Below, in pieces: positions 9,601 to 18,694 of a DNA stretch of 64,000 nucleotides. The notes beneath the pieces were generated by a model. That model had not been told where the DNA came from and made no database searches. It was given only the letters and a program-made list of their open reading frames with translations. Made by a program: the position numbers and the translations under genes. The stretch is from Nodularia sp034931045 (GTDB lineage Bacteria; Cyanobacteriota; Cyanobacteriia; Cyanobacteriales; Nostocaceae). Numbering within the stretch: the stretch's first letter is position 1; each line of letters opens with the position of its first letter. The DNA lies in contig NZ_JAYGHH010000012.1 of the NCBI RefSeq assembly GCF_034931045.1, positions 1 through 64,000 on the forward strand. Direction: 5' to 3'.

Positions 9601-10495
9601 GAACTTTGCCAGATAAAAATGGTAAAAATTACAATTAAGATGATGGCAAACAGCGATAAAGCAAAAGCTGAACCATATTTTCCGGCTAATTGGCCTTGGA
9701 GGATTAACCAGCCTAAAACTAATGGTATAGCGATCGCGGCCAGCAATAAACGACGCGCAATTAAGCCACCGTAGGTATCACTCATGACTACCTGCATTAA
9801 TCCCTTATCTGGACGAGTCCACAGAATCCCTAGACAAAGTACAATAAAGGTTAATCCTGTATGTAATGCCATTAATGTTGTGTATGAGGCGATAAGGGAG
9901 AAAATTTGGACTTTATAGGCATAGCTAATGAGTACCTGTAAAGAAATTAAAGCTATTATCAAGGCGATAATTTGCACATACCAATAAGTCCGGCAATTNN
10001 NNNNNNNNNNNNNNNNNNNNNNNGGGGATGCGCCAACATTTCTAGAACTATACCCACCAGGAAAAAATTTAACGCAGTATTAAACCCCATTCGCCCTGGA
10101 TGGGATGTAAATATTGCATTCTGTTCATCTTGAAATAGTAATTCATCAATGCCAAAATTCCAGCCGAACAAATATTGACTGATTGTGAGTAAACCAATCA
10201 AGGTAACGATTGCGGCACAAATCCTAGAAACGCGCAAATAAACAATGCTGGAACTGTCCTTTTTACCCTGTCCCATCTGCAATAGCCACAACGATGCACC
10301 AGATAGTAAAAAGCCTAAAGCTGTATTTGGCTTCATTGTGACTAAATTGATATTGCCAGACCTTTTGAGTAATTCCAGGTCAAAAACCCAGCCGAACAAC
10401 ACCAAAACGCCGACTAATACCGCTATCGCACTTGCAGTTTGCACCAATCGTAATCTATGTAAATCTTGCAGTTGCAAGCGATTAATTTTTAACAT
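6606..10495 (-). CDS. membrane hybrid histidine kinase (TM-PAS-PAS-PAS-GAF-HisKA-HATPase-REC), split by assembly gap
   Basis: One long gene broken by 25 Ns at 9999-10023. The upstream piece starts at the ATG at 10495 and encodes transmembrane helices. The frame after the gap continues with RTYWYVQIIALIIALISL and further helices. The Ns put the two parts out of frame by one base, so the gap length is a placeholder. After about eight TM segments come three PAS-like domains and a GAF domain. The HisKA H-box is SHELRSPLNAILG, and the ATPase boxes are NLLSNAIKFTP, DTGIGI and GLGLGLAIV. The C-terminal receiver has DLAMPEEDG with the phospho-acceptor Asp, and LPKPI. The final VIRNS and stop come from a heptamer repeat. 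Confidence 0.88.
9999..10023. other. assembly gap (25 N) inside the kinase gene
   Basis: The flanking coding sequences belong to the same protein but are out of frame across the Ns. The true missing length must differ from 25 by one base, modulo three. Confidence 0.9.
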
Positions 10496-10685
10496 TGAAG
10501 TTTTACCACCAAACCATCTAGCTTAGTAATGTGTAGTATTTCTAGAAAACTAAAAATTAGATAACTAAGTAACTTAAGCTACTCAGCCTTGAGTAATTTT
10601 CCCTCTACCTATATACATATTTTGTGATTCCAAAGTCTAGGTTAGAGAATAATGGAGACAAAATCATCTATCTCTAAACATAATT

Positions 10686-13013
10686 TTAAAATTTTAGGCT
10701 TTGTCCCCGCCCATCATCGAGGAAGCGCTGCTCACCAACACCAACAAGTTCTACAATTAAGTCACGCAGTATCGGGGTCCATTTTCCTTCTCGGTCGCCA
10801 ATTTCTACGGTTATTTGATTTTTTTGTGTAAATACACTGATATTTCTCAGGGAGAAATTTTGATTTTCATACTCCAAGGTGTGTCCATCGTCTTCAAAAA
10901 AAGTATATCTTCCATTACCAGGCCAAACCCGTAACCGGATGTATTCTAATGGTTCTGCATCAATATATTGGCTCACAGGTTGCATGGGGATAATTGCACC
11001 ACTACGGACATAAAGAGGCATTTTTTCTAATGGTGCGTGAGCCAGGATGTGAGTTTGTCCGATGTAACGTTCACCAGACCACCAGTCATACCAAATACCT
11101 TCGGGCAAGTAAACAGAACGATGCTCAACTCCAGGGCGGTAAATTGGTGCAGCCATCAGTGACGCACCTAGTAAAACTTGATCGTAGAGACTGTAAGTTT
11201 GAGGATCGTTAGGGAAATGGTATAATAGTGGTCTGATAATGGGTGCGCCTGTGGTGGATGCTTCCCAGAAAAGATTATAAATGTATGGTAATAGTTGGTA
11301 ACGCAGATTAATATATTTTCTACAGATATTTTCCACCAAGTTGCCAAATACCCAAGGTTCATGCCGAGCCGTAGATAAAGCTGAGTGACCACGCATTAAA
11401 GGGTATAGCATTCCTACCTGCATCCAACGGGCGAATAATTCCGGTGTAGCGTTACCTGCAAATCCACCAATATCACAACCCACAAAAGCCACACCCGAAA
11501 GTCCCATATTACACAGCATGGGCAAAGACATTTCCAAATGTGACCATAAAGATTGGTTGTCTCCCATCCACACCGCAGACCAACGCTGCACACCAGCATA
11601 ACCTGAACGTGTCAATACCAGCGATCGCTCTGTAGGAAGATGACGTTTCAAACCTTGATGAGACGATTTCGCCATCATCAAACCATATAAATTATGCACC
11701 TCTCCATGAGTCACATCAATACCCTGCGGTGCATCTAAAGGAAACCAAATTTTTTCACCCCCATCCCCAAAAGGACGATCTTCTATAGCAGGTTCATTCA
11801 TATCATTCCAAATTCCCGCCACACCGATGTCAGTTAAACTTTTGTGTAAATCACCCCACCAGTTACCCACATCAGACCGCAAAAAGTCAGGAAACACAGC
11901 CTTATCCGGCCAAACATAACCGTGAAATAAAACTCCATCAGCTTTACGCACAAAATAATCGTTATTTATTCCTTGGTCAAAAACGTGATAATTAGCTTCT
12001 GGTTCATACTTCACACCCGGATCAATAATTGTGACTGTTTTAAAACCATCTCTAGCCAAATCAGCAATCAATTTTTCGGGGTTGGAGAAGCGTTTAGGAC
12101 TCCAAGTAAACACCCGATAACCGTGCATATAGTCAATATCAAGGTGAATGACATCGCAAGGAATGCGGCGTTGGCGAAATTCTCGCGCCAGTTCCCGCAC
12201 TACATTTTCTGAGTCGTAACTCCAACGGCATTGATGATAGCCCAAAGACCATTTTGGCGGTAGCGACATCCTCCCAGTTAAGTGGGTATATGTACACAGA
12301 ATTTGAGCAGGTTCGGGGCCATAAATGATGTAATAATCTAACTCATTGCCATGAGTCTCCATCTTCCAGACACCAGGTTGTGCCACACCAATATCGAACT
12401 GACTCCAGAAGGTGGAATTTAAAAAGATACCGTAACCCACATCAGGACGCAAAGCCATAAAAAACGGGATAGCCTGGTACATTTCATCAGTGAGGGCATC
12501 GTAATCTAAAGCATCCACTGTCCAATTAGTTTTAACTTCGCTGAGTTTATCCAAAAAACCTGTGCGTTCCCCAAAACCATAAAAATGTTCATTGGGGGCA
12601 ATTTCTTTCCATCCTGCAACAGCACCCATGCGCCAACCCATACCCCTTTCTGCATCTTGGGCAAATGGACGATGAGCTTTATCAAAGCAAGTAATCCGGC
12701 AGTTGTGTTTATGCACACACAGGCGCATTTGAACTGTAATAATTTCTATGGTTGCTTCAGTTTCCCTCACTTCAAAAGGTACTGTTGCCCATTCTGGATC
12801 ATCTAATGCGATCGCCCAAGAACGGCGCGGTATAAATTTTCCTGTTGGTGCTAGGCGTACACGGACTAAATTGGCAGCAAGTATACTGATTGTTAGCAGT
12901 GCGTCACCACAGACAAAACTGAGAGTGCGATCGCTTTTATTAACAGCTTGCACCGCCCCCATAGTTGTCCACTGTTGGTGAGTTACTGGTAATTGTCCGA
13001 AATATTGCGGCAT
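10686..13013 (-). CDS. glycoside hydrolase family 31 (alpha-glucosidase-like)
   Basis: A 775-residue GH31 enzyme. The catalytic nucleophile lies in GIWNDMNEP (the family WxDMNE motif). The acid/base Asp is in WMGDNQSLW, followed by VGCDIGGF and RGHSALSTARHEPW, all GH31 landmarks. The N-terminal part is the usual beta-sandwich and the C-terminal part holds the proximal and distal beta domains. No signal peptide is seen, so it probably acts in the cytoplasm on alpha-glucosides or alpha-xylosides; the substrate is not resolved. The ATG at 13013 is chosen over an in-frame TTG 6 codons upstream because GGAAAA precedes it. It stands alone, with no transporter nearby. Confidence 0.93.
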   Translation of the reverse strand: MPQYFGQLPVTHQQWTTMGAVQAVNKSDRTLSFVCGDALLTISILAANLVRVRLAPTGKFIPRRSWAIALDDPEWATVPFEVRETEATIEIITVQMRLCVHKHNCRITCFDKAHRPFAQDAERGMGWRMGAVAGWKEIAPNEHFYGFGERTGFLDKLSEVKTNWTVDALDYDALTDEMYQAIPFFMALRPDVGYGIFLNSTFWSQFDIGVAQPGVWKMETHGNELDYYIIYGPEPAQILCTYTHLTGRMSLPPKWSLGYHQCRWSYDSENVVRELAREFRQRRIPCDVIHLDIDYMHGYRVFTWSPKRFSNPEKLIADLARDGFKTVTIIDPGVKYEPEANYHVFDQGINNDYFVRKADGVLFHGYVWPDKAVFPDFLRSDVGNWWGDLHKSLTDIGVAGIWNDMNEPAIEDRPFGDGGEKIWFPLDAPQGIDVTHGEVHNLYGLMMAKSSHQGLKRHLPTERSLVLTRSGYAGVQRWSAVWMGDNQSLWSHLEMSLPMLCNMGLSGVAFVGCDIGGFAGNATPELFARWMQVGMLYPLMRGHSALSTARHEPWVFGNLVENICRKYINLRYQLLPYIYNLFWEASTTGAPIIRPLLYHFPNDPQTYSLYDQVLLGASLMAAPIYRPGVEHRSVYLPEGIWYDWWSGERYIGQTHILAHAPLEKMPLYVRSGAIIPMQPVSQYIDAEPLEYIRLRVWPGNGRYTFFEDDGHTLEYENQNFSLRNISVFTQKNQITVEIGDREGKWTPILRDLIVELVGVGEQRFLDDGRGQSLKF

Positions 13014-13504
13014 ATATGATATTTTTTCCAAAATTTGGCTTTTAGGCTGGGTTATTCAGCAGTTTTAAACTATTAAAATAAAATAGCTCAAATTAAAATT
13101 AATAATTTTCGAGAAATATAACTGACTAAAATTTACTTTACAGCCAAATACTAACATTTTTAGATATTTGAATGATTGGTATGTAAATCTATATCTAAAG
13201 GACTATTCATGTATTTTCAATAAAACTGTTTAATTGCGTATATCTAGCCTGGGATAGACATAATTATTCATTTAAAATCGATTAAATTAAATGTAAAAAA
13301 GCTATATAATTAAGGAGTTTGATAATTTAAATAGTAATTATATATAATGAAAAATTGAAATTTTTCTCTGCAAAAAAGTAGATTTTTAAATTCTATCGTT
13401 CAGTAGATAGATCGCTCTTAAATTTAGATTTAGACTTATACAGAATTTATGATTTTAATGACCTGGTATCAGCAGATAAATTAGACTTACAAAACTACAA
13501 ATAT
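13014..13504. other. AT-rich intergenic region
   Basis: Nearly 500 bases of strongly AT-rich DNA separate divergent genes (GH31 leftward, FAD/Rieske rightward). I see no ORF with a ribosome binding site, no RNA gene and no repeats; it should contain both promoters. Confidence 0.5.
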
Positions 13505-15040
13505 ATGCAAAACGATTCTGGAAAAACAACTTCTATTTGGATGACAACGGCAGAAGTGCCAGATCAATCTGTACTGGCAGAAAACACTCATGCTGATGTG
13601 TGCGTCGTTGGTGCAGGGATGGCGGGGATGTCCACTGCTTATATGCTAAGTCGTGAAGGTAAATCAGTAGTGGTGCTAGATGACGGAGCGATTGGTGGGG
13701 GTCAGACTTGCCGAACGACGGCACACTTATCCAATGTTTTGTATCATCGCTACTTTGAGCTTGAGGATATCCACGGACAAGAACGGACAAAGCAGATTGC
13801 CCAAAGTCATACCAAAGCAATTGATACTATACAAGCGATCGCCTCTCGTGAGCAAATAGACTGTGACTTTGAGCGACTCAACGGTTATCTCTTTCCTCCT
13901 GACCTGCAATCTGTGGATGAGATGGAACGAGAATTAGCAGCAGCACATCGCGCTGGACTAACGAGTGTGGAACTTGTCCCACAAGCACCAGTAGATGGCT
14001 TTGATACAGGAATATGTCTGCGCTTTCCCCACCAAGGGCAATTTGATCCCCTAAAATACCTAGCTGGACTAGCTGAAGCGATTCAACGCCGTGGCGGGAG
14101 AATTTATACAGGAACCCACGTACAAAAAATTTCAGGTGGTGTAACTGCCCGTGTAGAAACCAGCAATGGTCAAGTAGTCACAGCTGATGCTGTAGTTGTA
14201 GCCACCAATTCCCCAATTAGTAACTTAGCTACCATGCACTTCAAGCAGGCGGCTTACATGACATTTGTGATTGGGATCAAAGTTCCTCGCGGTTCTATTA
14301 CCAAAGCCCTTTACTGGGATACTCTCGACCCTTATCACTACATCCGCCTGCAAAATCTAGATGAACAATCTGATGTTTTGATTGTAGGTGGCGAAGACCA
14401 CAAAACCGGGCAAGCTCATGATGCTGATGCCCGATATGCCAGACTAGAAGTGTGGACAAGAGAACGTTTCCCAATGGCGACAGAAAGGTTATTTCGCTGG
14501 TCGGGTCAGGTAATGAATGCTGATGACGGCATTGCCTACATTGGCAAAAACCCCCTAGATGAAGACAATATCTACATTGCCACTGGTGACACAGGTTTGG
14601 GCATGACCCACGGCACAATTGCCGGAATGCTGTTGAATGATCTGATTTTGGGGCGAAAGAATACCTGGGCTGAGGTTTACGACCCATTAAGAACCAGAAT
14701 TGGCGCAACAGGTGATTTTGTCTCCGAGAATATTAACATTGCTGCTCAGTATTTAGATTGGATAACACCAGGGGAAGTTGATTCTGTCGAAAAGATTTCC
14801 GCCGGTACAGGTGCAGTAGTGCGTCAGGGTTTAACTAAAATTGCCGCCTATCGAGACGAAAACGGCACTTTGCATGAGCATTCCGCAGTCTGTACCCACT
14901 TAAAATGTATTGTTACCTGGAATTCTTCAGAAGAAACTTGGGATTGTCCTTGTCATGGTTCGCGGTTTGATGCTAAGGGTAAAGTAATTAATGGCCCGGC
15001 GATTAATGGGCTTGCACCTGTATATCAGAGGCAAACCTAA
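13505..15040 (+). CDS. FAD-dependent oxidoreductase with C-terminal Rieske domain
   Basis: A 511-residue fusion of a D-amino-acid-oxidase-type flavoprotein and a Rieske [2Fe-2S] domain. The dinucleotide-binding motif is CVVGAGMAGMSTAYMLSREG (about residues 34-53). The Rieske ligands are the CTHLKC and CPCHGSRFD boxes at about 463-488, giving Cys-His and Cys-His pairs. The order DAO-Rieske is a well-known architecture of unassigned function; electrons presumably pass between FAD and the cluster. The substrate is unknown. The next gene downstream is a decayed Rieske-type oxygenase, but it lies beyond a repeat, so a shared operon is doubtful. Confidence 0.9.
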   Translation: MQNDSGKTTSIWMTTAEVPDQSVLAENTHADVCVVGAGMAGMSTAYMLSREGKSVVVLDDGAIGGGQTCRTTAHLSNVLYHRYFELEDIHGQERTKQIAQSHTKAIDTIQAIASREQIDCDFERLNGYLFPPDLQSVDEMERELAAAHRAGLTSVELVPQAPVDGFDTGICLRFPHQGQFDPLKYLAGLAEAIQRRGGRIYTGTHVQKISGGVTARVETSNGQVVTADAVVVATNSPISNLATMHFKQAAYMTFVIGIKVPRGSITKALYWDTLDPYHYIRLQNLDEQSDVLIVGGEDHKTGQAHDADARYARLEVWTRERFPMATERLFRWSGQVMNADDGIAYIGKNPLDEDNIYIATGDTGLGMTHGTIAGMLLNDLILGRKNTWAEVYDPLRTRIGATGDFVSENINIAAQYLDWITPGEVDSVEKISAGTGAVVRQGLTKIAAYRDENGTLHEHSAVCTHLKCIVTWNSSEETWDCPCHGSRFDAKGKVINGPAINGLAPVYQRQT

Positions 15041-15091
15041 AGACTTGATTCTCAGAGGATGTTTTAAAATTCACTACACCACAAAAATCCG

Positions 15092-15131
15092 GTTCCCTCC
15101 TCGCTTGCGGGGAGGGTTAGGGAGGGGTTCT
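15092..15131. repeat. G/C-rich dispersed repeat at the truncation point of the PaO gene
   Basis: CCCTCCTCGCTTGCGGGGAG followed by GGTTAGGGAGGGG forms a pyrimidine/purine palindromic element. A related copy is at 6381-6416. It lies immediately upstream of the remaining PaO coding sequence and puts a TAG in its frame at 15118-15120. Confidence 0.6.
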
Positions 15132-15135
15132 TTTT

Positions 15136-16092
15136 ATGCATCTGCAAGAATCTGCTGAGAGATGGGTTGTAATTAATACTTTTAGAGATGTCCCTTATGA
15201 TGCCTTAACATTGCTGGAAAATATCCTCGACCCCAGTCATGTATCTTTCACACATCATAAATCGGTGGGTAACAGGAAGAATGCAGCACCTTTGGGACTG
15301 GAGGTGGTGGAATCGGGAAAACAAGGATTTAAGGGCATTTGGAAGCAAGGTTTAAAACCAAATCAAACGGGAAAGTTATCGACAACTTTTGTCGCCCCGG
15401 CTTTGATGTGGCATGATATTAACTCGGAGCGTGGCAGAGTTATCACAAGTGTTTATGCTACACCTATCCGTAAGGGAGAGTGTCGTTTATTTGCTCGTTT
15501 TCCCTTTAAGTTTCCTGCTAAACTTCCAGGCTTATTGATTAAGCTCAGACCACGCTGGTACGTCCATATTGGACAAAATGGTGTTTTGGAAGATGACCAA
15601 ATTTTTCTGCACTATCAAGAACGTTATTTAGCAGCGAAGGGGGGTAGCCCTAATTTTACTAAGGCGTTTTATCTAGCGACTAAAGCCGATAGTTTTGTGT
15701 TTGAGTTGCGTCAGTGGGTGAACCAATACAAGGCTGAACCTTTTCCGGGTGAAAGTTTCCCGCCAGCAATACCTAAAGAACATTTGCTAGAGAGGTATCA
15801 TTCTCATACTGTCCATTGTGCCAGTTGTCGAGGTGCGTAGGCGAAGCCCGTCGTAGACATCGCTAATATTAAACGCCTAAGATTTTGGTGTGGTGTGATA
15901 GCAGTATTGACTTTAGCAAGTATTCCCATATTGGGGTTATATTTCGATACTACGTCAGTTGTAGCCGTTGTCCTTGAGACTATCATACCCCTAGCCTTTG
16001 GAGCCGCATGGTTAGGACTAAGTAAACTGGAAAAGCAATTCTACGAGGGGAGAACAGTACCGCCACGTAATTTACCAGAATCAGGGCGATAA
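15136..16092 (+). pseudogene. pheophorbide a oxygenase (PaO/Lls1)-like Rieske oxygenase, decayed
   Basis: The frame encodes only the C-terminal catalytic part of a PaO-type ring-hydroxylating oxygenase. Family landmarks are NILDPSHVSFTHH (iron ligands) and the C-terminal HTVHCASC motif. The N-terminal Rieske domain expected in this family is missing, replaced by a dispersed repeat. After CASCRGA a TAG at 15838-15840 interrupts. The same frame resumes at once and encodes the missing membrane tail with two hydrophobic helices, ending at 16092. The stop lies in a 30-bp palindromic element whose length keeps the frame. Two independent lesions suggest the gene is dead; relatives act in chlorophyll breakdown or related ring oxidation. 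Confidence 0.8.
15834..15863. repeat. 30-bp small palindromic element inserted in the PaO gene
   Basis: TGCGTAGGCGAAGCCCGTCG and the following TAGACATCGC match a very common Nostoc-type small dispersed repeat with a GGC-GAA-GCC hairpin. It carries the in-frame TAG but is exactly ten codons long, so the downstream frame is kept. Confidence 0.7.
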
Positions 16093-16102
16093 TCCCTGTT
16101 CC

Positions 16103-16468
16103 CTAACTGACGGCGTGTTTTTGCAAATCCTCTAGAGAACAGGCTTCTATGGCTCTAGCATGGGTGGCTGCAAGGACAACCGGAGGCGCAACCCCAGCTT
16201 CTAAAGCTTCTTGCCAACGTGCTGCACATAAACACCAGCGATCGCCTGGCCGTAATCCGGGAAAATTAAATTGGGGAACTGGTGTGCTGAGGTCGTTCCC
16301 CTGCAATTTGGTATACTCTAAAAATTCTGTTGTGACTTGGGCGCAAACAACGTGCATCCCAAAATCTTGACCACCTGTAGTACAAAACCCGTCACGGTAA
16401 TAGCCAGTCATGGGAGATGTACAGCAACTCTCCAGGTCTGTCCCTAGTACGTTTTTTGCATCTGCCAT
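16103..16468 (-). CDS. DUF2237 family protein
   Basis: A 121-residue soluble protein with the DUF2237 pattern: NVLGTDLESCCTSPMTGYYR at the N-terminus, then GFCTTGGQDFGMHVVCAQVT, and FPGLRPGDRWCLCAARWQEA in the middle. Several conserved Cys, Gly and Trp residues suggest a metal- or ligand-binding site. Function is unknown. It lies just upstream of the stop of the NblR-like gene and on the same strand, with about 40 bases between them, so the two could be co-transcribed with this gene second. Confidence 0.85.
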   Translation of the reverse strand: MADAKNVLGTDLESCCTSPMTGYYRDGFCTTGGQDFGMHVVCAQVTTEFLEYTKLQGNDLSTPVPQFNFPGLRPGDRWCLCAARWQEALEAGVAPPVVLAATHARAIEACSLEDLQKHAVS

Positions 16469-16507
16469 ATTTAATTCCTAATTTTTGCGGTAATTTTAAT
16501 CTTAACT

Positions 16508-17218
16508 TTAAGACTCACGTAAAACATAACCCACACCTCGCACTGTTTGAATCAGACGCTTGTGACTTTCGTCTTCAATTTTGAGGCGTAAATAGCGGAT
16601 GTAAACTTCAATGACATTCGACTCACCCATAAAGTCGTAACCCCAGACATTTTCCAAAATTTGTTCGCGGGTTAATACCTCACGGGGGTGTTCCATTAAG
16701 AATTTTAATAGTTCAAATTCTTTCATGGTCAAATCAATAGTGCGTCCGTTATGTATGGCGCGACGGGTGGCTACATCTAAAACCAAATCCCCAAAGCGTA
16801 ACTGTTCGCTGGTATCAACATCAGGTTTTAAATAGAGGCGAATCAACTTCAAAAAATCTTCTGGGCGATAAGGCTTGAGGATGTAATCATCAGCCCCAGC
16901 TTCTAAACAAGCTACCCGGTCATCAACTGTATCTCTGGCCATGAGGATGAGGACAGGGGCGCACATCCCAGCAGTTCTAAGATTTCTACACAACGAGAGT
17001 CCTGATTCTCCTGAGAGCATCCGGTCTACAACAATTAAAGCAGGTTGGCGATGGCTTTGCCCGCCGGAGGCATCGCGGCAATATTGTAAACCGCTAGCCG
17101 CATCATTAGCCAAAATCGCTTCGTAACCGGCTTCTCGCAAATCAAAGGACAGCTGATTTGCTAAACTTTCATCGGTTTCAATCACTAGAACACAGGGACT
17201 GTGAGCAATTGTCATCAT
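16508..17218 (-). CDS. nblR: OmpR/PhoB-type response regulator, NblR-like with atypical receiver
   Basis: A 236-residue receiver plus winged-helix regulator. The receiver keeps the phospho-acceptor Asp in VVDRMLSGESG and the Lys in LKPY. The acidic pair is changed to VIETDESLA, and the switch Thr/Ser is a Met in LILMARDT. This fits NblR, the cyanobacterial non-bleaching regulator of phycobilisome degradation under nutrient stress, reported to work without standard phosphorylation. The C-terminal domain has the PhoB-like VIEVYIRYLRLKIE helix and IQTVRGVGYVLR. Its order with NAD kinase and ycf39 matches Synechocystis, as I recall. The symbol is tentative. Start ATG is at 17218, directly against a heptamer array with no ribosome binding site. 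Confidence 0.85.
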   Translation of the reverse strand: MMTIAHSPCVLVIETDESLANQLSFDLREAGYEAILANDAASGLQYCRDASGGQSHRQPALIVVDRMLSGESGLSLCRNLRTAGMCAPVLILMARDTVDDRVACLEAGADDYILKPYRPEDFLKLIRLYLKPDVDTSEQLRFGDLVLDVATRRAIHNGRTIDLTMKEFELLKFLMEHPREVLTREQILENVWGYDFMGESNVIEVYIRYLRLKIEDESHKRLIQTVRGVGYVLRES

Positions 17219-17300
17219 AATTCGTAATTCGTAATTCGTAATTCGTAATTCGTAATTCGTAATTTGTAATTCGTAATTCGTAATTCGTAATTCGTAATTC
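17219..17300. repeat. heptameric tandem repeat (ATTCGTA) abutting a start codon
   Basis: Almost twelve head-to-tail copies of ATTCGTA (one with TTTGTA) lie directly before the start codon of the NblR-like gene and fill the position where its ribosome binding site should be. It is the same heptamer family as at 6534-6623. Confidence 0.9.
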
Positions 17301-17571
17301 CGATACTACAAGGGTTTCATTGATTCGGATTGGGTGATGTATTTACGCTGACTTATACTATATATGTCATTACGGGTTTTGCTCATGGAGATATTGAGTG
17401 TCTAAACATAGACAAGTATCAGCCAGTGAGTTGTTAGATACAATTTTTATCCCTGATTCCTAATGCCTGATGGTGTTTGAGAATGTAAATAAGTCTTTCA
17501 AAAATTTCTAAGTTCCAAAATCAAGACTTTTGACTTTTGACTTTTGATTTTTGACTTCCTCCCTGTGGTTA

Positions 17572-18495
17572 CTAGGGTAACTCTACTGATGTCGGTTTGG
17601 CGATATGTGGTAGACCCCAACCAAGCTTTTCGCGCAAAATGCGGAAAAATTCCGGTGGTTGCAGACGAATGAATCTGACTTTATAGGGCGATCGCTCTAA
17701 ATATACCCGATCTTCTGGGAAAATATAACATCCCCCATTCCCATCTACTACCATCACCAGCCGAGGAATATTGACTGCATAAATGTTAACCGTTTCTGTG
17801 TCTGGAAATACCAATGCTCTGGAAGCTAGGGAGTGGGGACAAATGGGGACTAATTGCAAGACAGGCACACCAGGAGTTATCACTGGACCACCGGCACTTA
17901 ATGAATAAGCCGTTGAACCCGTGGGAGTAGAAACTATCACACCATCCGCAGCAATATCTACTGGTGCGTGTCGCCCGACGGCAATTTCAAAATGGCACAT
18001 CGAAGTTAATGGTTCTCGATGCAAAACCATTTCGTTTAAGCACAGGGCTTCCCACAGCACAGACTCACCACGAAACACTTTCACGGTGAGCATAGATTGT
18101 TCCTCGATTTCAAAATCATCCGCCATTGCCTGCTCTATGGCTTGAGGCAGTTGATTTAGATAAGTTTCCGTCAAAAACCCCATGTGACCAGTATTCACCG
18201 TTAACAGTGGAATACCAGCCGGAGCGACTAGACGCGAAGCTGCTAAAACAGTGCCATCTCCACCTAAAACCACAGCGAACTTCATTTCCGAGTCGAAACC
18301 AGGAGGAGTCAGTCCTTCAATGGGTGTGTGGCACACAGGACTGTCTGGGTTAGAGTAGCCCAATATGCCACCAATACTTGCGGTGACAATTACATCCCAA
18401 CCGGCTGCGGTTAGTTTGTCTTTCAGTTCGATAGCGATGCGACCCGCTATCGGTTTAACGTCATTGTAAATAATGCCTGCTTTCGGCACACTCAA
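17572..18495 (-). CDS. nadK: NAD kinase
   Basis: A 307-residue ATP-NAD kinase that makes NADP+ from NAD+. Landmarks are VVLGGDGTVLAASR (the GGDGT nucleotide motif, about residues 94-107), VNTGHMGFLTE, and DGVIVSTPTGSTAYSLSAGG, the conserved NAD-binding loop. Length and motifs are complete. It reads in the same direction as the NblR-like regulator. Cyanobacteria usually have two NAD kinases; the neighbours ycf39 and the regulator suggest this is the slr0400-type one, but that is inferred from remembered gene order. Confidence 0.95.
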   Translation of the reverse strand: MSVPKAGIIYNDVKPIAGRIAIELKDKLTAAGWDVIVTASIGGILGYSNPDSPVCHTPIEGLTPPGFDSEMKFAVVLGGDGTVLAASRLVAPAGIPLLTVNTGHMGFLTETYLNQLPQAIEQAMADDFEIEEQSMLTVKVFRGESVLWEALCLNEMVLHREPLTSMCHFEIAVGRHAPVDIAADGVIVSTPTGSTAYSLSAGGPVITPGVPVLQLVPICPHSLASRALVFPDTETVNIYAVNIPRLVMVVDGNGGCYIFPEDRVYLERSPYKVRFIRLQPPEFFRILREKLGWGLPHIAKPTSVELP

Positions 18496-18596
18496 ATATC
18501 CAAGTTTAAAAGATGCTTTTTACTTATGTCATCGTGACATACTTTGGGCAATGTAGTCATTAGTCTCAAAAAAAATGGCGTAAATCCCCTGAAAAG

Positions 18597-18690
18597 GCAG
18601 GGGGGAAGAGGCAAGGGTGCAGGGTGCAGGGTGCAGGGGGGAGAAGACGGTAACTTCCCAATGACCAATGACTAATGACTAATGACTAAT
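18597..18690. repeat. composite heptamer repeat, copy 1
   Basis: (GGGTGCA)n, then GGGGGGAGAAGACGGTAACT and TCCC, then repeated heptamers of the AATGACY type. The same three-part structure recurs at 43386-43470 (opposite strand) and 49666-49951. This copy ends four bases from the ycf39 stop codon. Confidence 0.85.
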
Positions 18691-18694
18691 AATT

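Noticed and set aside
10686..13031. GH31 start at the TTG codon at 13031
   Set aside because: The ATG at 13013 with GGAAAA upstream is better placed; TTG adds only six non-conserved residues.
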